From positions 1-64,000 of the forward strand of contig JBBDRQ010000072.1 in assembly GCA_040905365.1 (NCBI GenBank): DNA of 64,000 nt, in the 5' to 3' direction. Under the pieces are notes generated by a model. The model did not search any database. It had not been told where the DNA came from and saw only the letters and a list, made by a program, of their open reading frames with translations. Made by a program: the position numbers and the translations under genes. This DNA is from JAHWKV01 sp040905365 (lineage in GTDB: Bacteria > Actinomycetota > CADDZG01 > JAHWKV01). Shown piece by piece: positions 58,164 through 64,000 of this stretch (its first letter is position 1; each line of letters starts with the position of its first letter).

Positions 58164-59435
58164 TCAGTCTAGCTGCTCTTCGTCTTCGGGCAACAACCGG
58201 TGTACCTCGTCGGTGATCAGCCGGGCCTGCTTTTCATAGGTGAAGTACGACCGGGCCCACTCCATCATCACCACGAAACGATTTCGGAAGCCGATCAGAA
58301 ACCAGATGTGTACCGACAGCCAGGCCAGCCACGCCGGCATGCCCCACAGCCTCAGGCCCTTTACCTCGGCCACCGCAGCTGCGCGGCCGATGGTAGCCAG
58401 CGTGCCTTTGTCGCGAAAGACGAACGGCTCCACCGGTTCGTCGGCGATGCGTTTGCAAATCGACTCCGCAACGTAGCGTCCCTGCTGTAGCGCAGCCTGG
58501 GCCACTCCCGGGACCGGCTTGCCGTCCTGCTGGAGACTGGCCAGATCCCCGATCACGTAACACCGGTCGTCGCCGTCAACGCTCAAGTCCGGTTTCACCA
58601 GAACCCGGCCGGCCTTGTCCAGCGAGGTGTTCAGACTCTTGGCGATCGGCGATGCCTCTACCCCGGCAGCCCAGAACACGGTGCGGGCCGGGATGTGCTC
58701 GCCGGCCGCGTAAACCCCCGACGCGTCGATCCCGGTCACCTGCGCCTTGGTTCTCACCTGGACACCGATCTTCTCCAACTGGCGCTGGGCCTTGGGTGAA
58801 AGGCGCTCGTGCATGGCGGGCAGGACCCGGTCGTCCCCCTCCACCAGGATGATGCGCGACCGGTGGGGATCGATGCGGCGAAAGTCCTCTCGAATGGAGT
58901 GCCGGGCGATCTCGGCCAAGGATCCGGCCAGCTCCACGCCGGTAGGACCGGCGCCGACCACAACGAAGGTCATCCACGCGTCGCGCCCGGGTCCGGGCGT
59001 TTCCCGTTCCGCCGCTTCGAACGCCACCAGCAGGCGGCGGCGCATTTGCAGGGCGTCGGAGAGGCTCTTGAGCCCAGGGGCGTAGGGACCCCACTCGTCG
59101 TGGCCGAAGTAGGAGTGGGTAACGCCCGTGGCCAGGATCAGATAGTCGTAGGGGATCTCACCGTCGGTCAGGATCACCTTGTGCTGCCCGGTGTCGACGC
59201 TTTGAGCCTCGGCCAGCACCACCTGGGCGTTGGACTGGTTCCTGAGGATGCGGCGGATGGGTGCGGCGATCTCGCTGGGGTTCAGCCCCGCGGTGGCCAC
59301 CTGGTACAAGAGCGGCTGGAACACATGGTGGTTGCGCCGGTCCACGACGGTGACGTCCACCGGCGCGTCGGCCAGTTCCTGGGCGGCAGTCAGACCGCCG
59401 AATCCGGCTCCGATTATTACGACCTTCGGCCTCGT
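58164..59435 (-). CDS. ndh: Type II NADH dehydrogenase (FAD/NAD(P)-dependent), start unclear
   Basis: It transfers electrons from NADH to quinone without pumping protons. The visible frame holds both Rossmann motifs: KVVIIGAGFGGLTAAQELA at the N-terminus and TFVVVGAGPTGVELAGSLAE in the middle. A C-terminal YVIGDLAS and a membrane-binding helix WLAWLSVHIWFLIGF follow. A start at the in-frame GTG 59360 would delete the first FAD motif. Between that motif and the upstream ilvA gene no in-frame ATG, GTG or TTG exists. The only plausible codon is ACG at 59435, 12 bases after GAGGAGG. It is either a rare ACG start or a one-base indel in or near codons 1-8. Confidence 0.85.
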   Translation of the reverse strand, partial: TRPKVVIIGAGFGGLTAAQELADAPVDVTVVDRRNHHVFQPLLYQVATAGLNPSEIAAPIRRILRNQSNAQVVLAEAQSVDTGQHKVILTDGEIPYDYLILATGVTHSYFGHDEWGPYAPGLKSLSDALQMRRRLLVAFEAAERETPGPGRDAWMTFVVVGAGPTGVELAGSLAEIARHSIREDFRRIDPHRSRIILVEGDDRVLPAMHERLSPKAQRQLEKIGVQVRTKAQVTGIDASGVYAAGEHIPARTVFWAAGVEASPIAKSLNTSLDKAGRVLVKPDLSVDGDDRCYVIGDLASLQQDGKPVPGVAQAALQQGRYVAESICKRIADEPVEPFVFRDKGTLATIGRAAAVAEVKGLRLWGMPAWLAWLSVHIWFLIGFRNRFVVMMEWARSYFTYEKQARLITDEVHRLLPEDEEQLD

Positions 59436-59494
59436 ACTCGCTTGCCACCTCCTCGCCGACTGCTGTGAAGTACAGGCTAACGCTGCCCGATCCC

Positions 59495-60724
59495 CTAGGC
59501 CAGGGACAGCTTCTGCGGGTTGTAGCCGGCGGCCTTCAGTTGCTCGATCACGCTTTGGACATGATCGAAGCCCCGGGTCTCGGCCTGGATGGTGATCTCG
59601 ACGTCACCGAGCAGCCGTTTGGAGACCCCCTCGCGCCGGTGCTCCACCCCTATAACGTTGGCGCCGGTGGTGGCGATTACGCCCGACAGGCGGTGCAGCT
59701 CACCCGGGCGGTCGGGAAGCATGGTGGAGAACGACACAAACCGCCCGGCCGAGCCCATACCGAAGCGGATCACCCGCAGCAGCAGCAGCGGGTCGATGTT
59801 CCCGCCGGAGAGCACCACGACCGCGGGGTAGGTGATGTCTAGGTTCTCGCAGCTCATCAGCGCCGCCACACCGGCCGCCCCGGCCGGCTCCACCACCATC
59901 TTGGCCCGCTCGGCGGTTAGCAGCAGGCCCTCGGCGATCTGCTCGTCGTTGACGGTCACCAGCTGGTCCACAAACTTTTGAACGTGCTGCAGCCCCAGGG
60001 CGCCCGCCTTCTTGGCGGCCAGCCCGTCGGCTACCGTCGACATCACCTCCAGCGGCACCAGCTCGCCGCTCTCCAGGGCGAGGGCCACACTGGCGGCGCC
60101 TTGAGGCTCCACCCCTATGATCTTGATCGATGGCTTCAGCGCCTTGGCGGTAGCCGCAATCCCGGATATGAGACCGCCGCCGCCCACCGGCACCACGATG
60201 GTGTTTACCTCGGGGAGCTGCTCGAGGATCTCCAAGGCGATGGTGCCCTGGCCGGCGATCACGTCGAGGTGGTCGAACGGGTGCACCATCACTGCGCCGG
60301 TCTCCTCGGCAAATTTGGTTGCGGCTGTGGAGGCGTCGTCGTAGACGATGCCCTCCAGCCTCACATCAGCCCCGTACCGGGTGGTCGCCTCAACCTTGGG
60401 GATCGCGGCCCCCTGCGGCATGAACACCGTCGATTTAACGCCCAGAAGCTGGGCGGCCAGAGCCACGCCCTGCGCGTGGTTGCCGGCGCTGGAGGTAACT
60501 ACCCCGCGCGCCCGCTCTTCGTCGCTCAGGCGGTAAATCCGGTTGTAGGCGCCGCGGATCTTGAACGCGCCGGTACGCTGCAGGTTCTCGCACTTTAGAT
60601 GGGTCGCGCCGCCGCACCGCTCGGACAATGCCCGGGAGGGCTCGAGCAGAGTCACCTCGGAGACGCCCTCGAGCACCCGAGCCGCGGCCCGGACCTGTTC
60701 GATTCCCAGCAATTCCATCGACAT
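59495..60724 (-). CDS. ilvA: Threonine ammonia-lyase
   Basis: It deaminates threonine to 2-oxobutanoate, the entry to isoleucine synthesis, or in catabolic forms feeds propionate. Of 409 residues, the PLP domain has GAFKIRGAYNRIY with Lys55, SSAGNHAQGVALAAQ, and VPVGGGGLISGIA as phosphate loop. A C-terminal ACT domain (about 325-409: FSTMLPDRPGELHRLSGV) indicates allosteric control. The single ACT-type domain fits the shorter catabolic-like form. It is divergent from the SpoIID gene. Confidence 0.94.
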   Translation of the reverse strand: MSMELLGIEQVRAAARVLEGVSEVTLLEPSRALSERCGGATHLKCENLQRTGAFKIRGAYNRIYRLSDEERARGVVTSSAGNHAQGVALAAQLLGVKSTVFMPQGAAIPKVEATTRYGADVRLEGIVYDDASTAATKFAEETGAVMVHPFDHLDVIAGQGTIALEILEQLPEVNTIVVPVGGGGLISGIAATAKALKPSIKIIGVEPQGAASVALALESGELVPLEVMSTVADGLAAKKAGALGLQHVQKFVDQLVTVNDEQIAEGLLLTAERAKMVVEPAGAAGVAALMSCENLDITYPAVVVLSGGNIDPLLLLRVIRFGMGSAGRFVSFSTMLPDRPGELHRLSGVIATTGANVIGVEHRREGVSKRLLGDVEITIQAETRGFDHVQSVIEQLKAAGYNPQKLSLA

Positions 60725-60762
60725 TTACCCCTTGGATCTCGCTCACCTGGGAATATGGTTCT

Positions 60763-62484
60763 ATGAACCGACTCATTATCGCCGCAACGGCGTTGGCGGC
60801 CGCGCTGCTGATGTCCGCCCAGGCGCCCGCTGTTGCGCAGGAGGACCCTGCGCCGGAACCTCCCGGTCCCATCCGGCTCATCCCAAATGACCCGGATTCC
60901 TCCATCAGGATAAACGGTAAGCATCCGCCCAACCCGGATGTCTGTCCGGCCCGGCAGCCCAGGGACCTGCACGCGGCCTACGACGGGGTTTTGGAAATCG
61001 GGCTGAGATCCAACGGACAACTGTATCTGGTGGCGGAGTTGACCTTCCCAGAATACCTGAACGGGATAGCGGAGGTTCCCCGCGACTGGCCGCTGGAGTC
61101 GCTCAAAGCCCAGGTGGTGACCGCCCGAACCTACGCCGTCAGTAACCTCGGGGCTTCCGACGCCCTGGCCAGGAAGATCGGCTACGACCTGTGCTCTACC
61201 GACGCGTGCCAGGTCTACCGGGGGTTGCAGGTCAAAGACGGCCCGTGGGGAGATCGATGGCAGCAGGCGGTTGCCGAGACCGCGGGAGAGATACTCGAGT
61301 ACCAGGGCCGGCCGGCCAGCACCGTGTATTTCTCCACGTCCAACGGGCAGACCTACTCCAACGCCGATGTGTTCGGCTCGGACCCGCTCCCCTACCTGCA
61401 GTCGGTGCCGGAGGAAGACGACGGTGAGTCTCCGGTATCCAGCTGGGAAGTGCGGATGCCCTTGGAGGATCTGACCGGAGCGCTCAGCCTGGGCGGCTGG
61501 TGGGACGGACCGCAGATCGAGACCGTGGAGCAACAAGGTGAGACCGTGACGCTGATTGGCGGCGGGCAGAGCGAGTCCATGAGTCTCGAACAACTCAGGC
61601 TGCGCCTGAACGCCCAGGCGGTGTGCCTGACTCCCAAGCGTTACCCGACCGCCGGAGCCGGGGGCAACTCCTACCCGCAGGTCATCCCGTCCAAGTGGAT
61701 GAGCGTCGAGCAGCAAGATGGCGAGGTGGTGTTCACCGGCCGGGGCTGGGGCCACGGCGCCGGAATGGTGCAGTGGGGCGCCAAAGGCAAGGCGGACAAG
61801 GGCATGGACTACACCGAGATCCTCGGCTTCTACTATGGAGGCCTGCAGCCGGTCGCGCGCGAGGATCCGGGTCGGATCCGGGTCGGACTGGCCACCAACC
61901 TCGACGAGATCACCGTCGAGCGGGTGGGAGGAGTGAGCGCGGAGGGGGCCGAGATCCCCGCCGGAACATTCAAGATCGCCGGCGGCGAGACCTTGACGGT
62001 ACAGCCCAGCGACCCGATTACGCCGCGCCTGGACTTGAAGGCAGTGAAGGCTCCGGGCGAAGTAGCGACGACGGGGGAGGTGCCGTTCAGCTTCGAGTTG
62101 TCGTCGCCGGCCACCGTCCAGATCTCCTACCAATCGGCCGACCAAGAACCTCAGCTGAGCGAGCCGCGGCCGCTCAACGCCGGGCTCCAGCAGTACGAGT
62201 GGCCGCTGGCGCAGGACCTGGAGGAGCCGGGCGACTATGAAGTGCGCGTCGTAGCGGACGACGGCGTGGATCGGGTTACGTCACAGCCCCTTTTGCTGTC
62301 GATCGCCGCCGCGCCCTCGCCTTCGCCCGAGTCGAGCCCGGCGACGGCGACGCAGGCGGCCGGGGGCGACTTTACCCCCATCCTGCCGCTGGCTCTGGGG
62401 GCGGGAAGCGTGTTGCTGGTTGCGGGCGCCGCGCTCGGCCTCTACGTCAGACGCCAACCGCGCGGGCGCCGGTCCATCGACTGA
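60763..62484 (+). CDS. SpoIID/LytB-domain secreted cell-wall protein
   Basis: 573 residues from the ATG at 60763, chosen because it opens a signal peptide NRLIIAATALAAALLMSAQAPAVAQ; the longer upstream frame lies inside the ilvA leader. The SpoIID domain (about 70-370) has WPLESLKAQVVTARTYAVSN, YFSTSNGQTYSNADVFG and GRGWGHGAGMVQWGAKGKAD. SpoIID of Bacillus is a peptidoglycan lytic transglycosylase. A beta-rich region follows, then one C-terminal helix (about 540-563) and a basic tail. A vegetative wall-remodelling role is inferred, since the window has no sporulation genes. Confidence 0.88.
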   Translation: MNRLIIAATALAAALLMSAQAPAVAQEDPAPEPPGPIRLIPNDPDSSIRINGKHPPNPDVCPARQPRDLHAAYDGVLEIGLRSNGQLYLVAELTFPEYLNGIAEVPRDWPLESLKAQVVTARTYAVSNLGASDALARKIGYDLCSTDACQVYRGLQVKDGPWGDRWQQAVAETAGEILEYQGRPASTVYFSTSNGQTYSNADVFGSDPLPYLQSVPEEDDGESPVSSWEVRMPLEDLTGALSLGGWWDGPQIETVEQQGETVTLIGGGQSESMSLEQLRLRLNAQAVCLTPKRYPTAGAGGNSYPQVIPSKWMSVEQQDGEVVFTGRGWGHGAGMVQWGAKGKADKGMDYTEILGFYYGGLQPVAREDPGRIRVGLATNLDEITVERVGGVSAEGAEIPAGTFKIAGGETLTVQPSDPITPRLDLKAVKAPGEVATTGEVPFSFELSSPATVQISYQSADQEPQLSEPRPLNAGLQQYEWPLAQDLEEPGDYEVRVVADDGVDRVTSQPLLLSIAAAPSPSPESSPATATQAAGGDFTPILPLALGAGSVLLVAGAALGLYVRRQPRGRRSID

Positions 62485-62487
62485 TCG

Positions 62488-62643
62488 GTGACCCTGCTTG
62501 CCCTGGTAACCGGCTTGGGGCTGGTGCTCTACAACAACGCACTCAATCGCTGGCCCCCGTTTCACGGCCGCCTCTACGTGCCGCTCAATCTGGCGCTGTC
62601 ACACCCCACCCATATATTGCCATGTAGGTGCGCTTCCCCTTGA
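62488..62643 (+). pseudogene. Remnant of a CPBP-type intramembrane protease gene
   Basis: A GTG-started frame of 51 codons reads LVTGLGLVLYNNALNRWPPF then HGRLYVPLNLAL. This looks to me like the N-terminus of actinobacterial CPBP-family (CAAX protease-like) membrane proteins. It then loses similarity at SHPTHILPC and stops at 62641. The rest of the roughly 200-residue protein, including the catalytic Glu-Glu motif, is absent here, so I read it as a 5' fragment left by a deletion. Confidence 0.5.
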
Positions 62644-62665
62644 GTTTCACAAGGAGGCTTAGATC

Positions 62666-62830
62666 ATGGCAACGTGCAGAACCTGTGGAGAATCGATCCG
62701 GATCCCCGAAGGCTGGGCAGTCGGACCGGCAGTCAGGCGTCACTACTGGGAATCGCATCCCGACCGGATGCAGCAGACCCGGCAGGATCGCAAAGCCGAG
62801 CGGCTCATCCCGGAGCCGAAGGAGCGCTGA
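62666..62830 (+). CDS. 54-residue C2H2-type zinc-binding miniprotein
   Basis: An ATG frame with an excellent AAGGAGG ribosome site 8 bases before it. It begins MATCRTCGESIRIPEGW and continues to RRHYWESHPDRMQQTR, so CxxC and HxxxxH pairs could hold one zinc, like a C2H2 finger. The remaining half is basic and polar, which would fit nucleic-acid binding. I recognise no named family. It stands between the broken CPBP fragment and the convergent GroES-like gene. Confidence 0.7.
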   Translation: MATCRTCGESIRIPEGWAVGPAVRRHYWESHPDRMQQTRQDRKAERLIPEPKER

Positions 62831-62858
62831 TCCGGGGGCGAAGCCCCTGGACTGGACC

Positions 62859-63218
62859 CTACAAGTACAGACCGGTGGTTCCCTCGGTGCGGCCGGAGGC
62901 AACCGCGTGCACATCTCGCTCCTTGAGCACCACGTAATCCTCGCCGCGGATCTGCACCTCGTAGGCGGTCTCCGGGCCGAACAGAACCAGGTCCTCGATC
63001 TCTGCGCTGCGCACCAGCGGCCCCACGGCCACCACCTCGCCCCACAGCGCCTTCTTGGCCTCGGAGTCGACCGTGGCCGGTATCACGATGCCGCCGCGGC
63101 TTCTGCGCTCTGCGTGGTTCGGGGCGGCCACCAGTATCCGGTCCGCGGTCATGCGGATCGAGTGGCGCTGCGGATCGGCGTCAATCTTGCGAACGGTGCT
63201 CTCCCCGGAATCACCCAT
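62859..63218 (-). CDS. GroES-like co-chaperonin (Cpn10 fold)
   Basis: 119 residues from the ATG at 63218, with GAGAAG 8 bases upstream. The segment RMTADRILVAAPNHAERRSRGGIVIP, which I read as an N-terminal strand pair followed by the flexible loop, then ALWGEVVAVGP, VLFGPETAYEVQIRGEDYVV and LKERDVHAVA, is the GroES order. An N-terminal extension of about 20 residues is not usual. No groEL is nearby, and the distance from classic GroES is considerable, so a specialised paralogue is likely. Confidence 0.75.
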   Translation of the reverse strand: MGDSGESTVRKIDADPQRHSIRMTADRILVAAPNHAERRSRGGIVIPATVDSEAKKALWGEVVAVGPLVRSAEIEDLVLFGPETAYEVQIRGEDYVVLKERDVHAVASGRTEGTTGLYL

Positions 63219-63269
63219 GGGCTGTATCTTCTCAGAAACATCTCGGTGGATGCCGCCCCACCGCAAAAG

Positions 63270-63308
63270 CAAGACCGGCGCCCCGGGGGGGCCGGGGGGC
63301 CGGTCTTG
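63270..63308 (-). terminator. Hairpin terminator after clpB
   Basis: CAAGACCGGC (63270-63279) pairs perfectly with GCCGGTCTTG (63299-63308) around a G+C-rich loop. On the minus strand the stem is followed by CTTTTG. It lies 51 bp past the clpB stop and upstream of the GroES-like gene. Confidence 0.65.
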
Positions 63309-63359
63309 TATGTGAGGAAGATTTTGCTGGAACCGAGCATTCTAGACCGCCGCCTGAGC

Positions 63360-64000
63360 CTACGCCGGCTCTTCCTCCCCGTCCACCACCGCAGTGAACG
63401 TCAGCTCGTTGCGGTCGTAGTCGACCTCTACTGTGTCTCCCTCCGAGAAGGTGCCCTGCAGCAGCTCCAGCGCCAGCTTGTCGGCCAGCTCCCTGGCAAG
63501 GAGTCTGCGCATAGGCCGGGCGCCGAACGCAGGGTCGAAGCCTTTCTCCGCCAGGTACTCGAGCGCCGCGTCGGTGAGATCCAGAGTCAGGTTCTTATCC
63601 CGCAGACGCCGAGCCAGCGCCTCCACCTGCAGCTTGACGATCTCGGCGATGTGCTCCCGACTCAACCGGTGGAACACCACGATCTCGTCCACCCGGTTGA
63701 TGAATTCGGGTTTGAAGGTGGCGCCGACCGCCTCCATGACCTTGGCGCGCATGATTTGCTCGTCGGATTCGCCGAGGATCACGTCGCTGCCCACATTGGA
63801 GGTCATGATGATCACCGCGTTGCGGAAGTCCACAGTGCGGCCCTGCCCGTCGGTCATGTGCCCGTCGTCCATGATCTGCAGCAGCGAGTTGAACACGTCG
63901 GGGTGGGCCTTTTCGATCTCGTCCAGCAACACCACCGAGTACGGGCGGCGCCGCACAGCCTCGGTCAGCTGGCCGCCCTCCTCGTAGCCGACGTAGCCGG
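63360..64000 (-). CDS. clpB: ATP-dependent chaperone ClpB, C-terminal part, runs off the window
   Basis: The last 213 codons or so of ClpB; the gene continues beyond position 64000. It covers the second AAA+ domain from GYVGYEEGGQLTEAVRRRPY through Walker B VVLLDEIEKAHPDVFN, sensor-like VIIMTSNVGSD, and FINRVDEIVVFHRLS with the Arg finger. The C-terminal small domain has EKGFDPAFGARPMRRLL. ClpB disaggregates proteins with DnaK. A terminator-like hairpin follows. Confidence 0.95.
   Translation of the reverse strand, partial: GYVGYEEGGQLTEAVRRRPYSVVLLDEIEKAHPDVFNSLLQIMDDGHMTDGQGRTVDFRNAVIIMTSNVGSDVILGESDEQIMRAKVMEAVGATFKPEFINRVDEIVVFHRLSREHIAEIVKLQVEALARRLRDKNLTLDLTDAALEYLAEKGFDPAFGARPMRRLLARELADKLALELLQGTFSEGDTVEVDYDRNELTFTAVVDGEEEPA

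Overview
The window looks like a high-GC draft genome fragment from an actinomycete relative (Actinomycetota). The evidence is GTG and TTG starts, stop/start overlaps throughout, and marker neighbourhoods known from Mycobacterium and relatives: ftsH-hpt-tilS-DUF2342 protease, topA-tmk-holB, a Rv3654c-Rv3660c-like Tad pilus locus, and TrkA/TrkA with a permease. A run of 100 Ns at 38071-38170 shows it is a scaffold. I cannot place it below phylum.

Layout. 1-5.9 kb (minus): folate (folP), membrane protease (ftsH), purine salvage (hpt), tRNA lysidine (tilS) and a DUF2342 metalloprotease. 6-9.5 kb: a small Cys/His protein, tRNA-Thr, a 40-codon ORF and a class A PBP. 9.5-15 kb (minus): topA, an MFS-thymidylate kinase fusion and holB. 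15-21.6 kb: potassium block with an OB-fold protein, two TrkA proteins, a KimA-like importer and a pyrophosphatase of predicted K+-dependent type. 22-24.6 kb: lipoprotein, LCP ligase, TerC. 24.6-30.2 kb (minus): complete compact Tad/Flp pilus operon, including a 57-residue pilin. 30.4 kb: selenocysteine tRNA. 30.5-34.7 kb: flavin-type oxidoreductase, hemD, siroheme sulfite/nitrite reductase, Rieske protein and two paralogous CxxC miniproteins. 34.7-41.8 kb (minus): putA, MgtE (interrupted by the gap), an MgtE-N/CBS protein, MscS, CapA. 41.9-44.5 kb: tRNA-Asp with a strong terminator, K+/H+ antiporter, a MazF/RHH toxin-antitoxin pair, tRNA-Phe. 44.5-55.7 kb (minus): ten purine genes, purA-D-E-B-C-S-Q-L-F-M. 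55.8-64 kb: dodecin, YyaL-like protein, NDH-2, ilvA, SpoIID-like protein, a broken CPBP-like fragment, a C2H2-type miniprotein, a GroES-like protein and the end of clpB.

How the genes work together. Most of the window is housekeeping. Many genes concern potassium, magnesium and turgor: TrkA pair, KimA-like importer, pyrophosphatase, CvrA-like antiporter, MgtE, MscS, TerC. HemD feeds the siroheme reductase beside it. The purine block covers most of IMP and AMP synthesis; purN, purH and purK are not here.

The least expected structure is a dispersed inverted-repeat element with 17-bp perfect terminal repeats. The complete copy is at 21797-21964, a truncated arm is at 1-56, a partial arm lies between cpaE and cpaF, and a decayed trace appears to form the start of purM. 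Several short genes with convincing ribosome sites were found by direct reading at 6256-6447, 7024-7146, 25525-25698, 34264-34434, 34481-34675 and 62666-62830.
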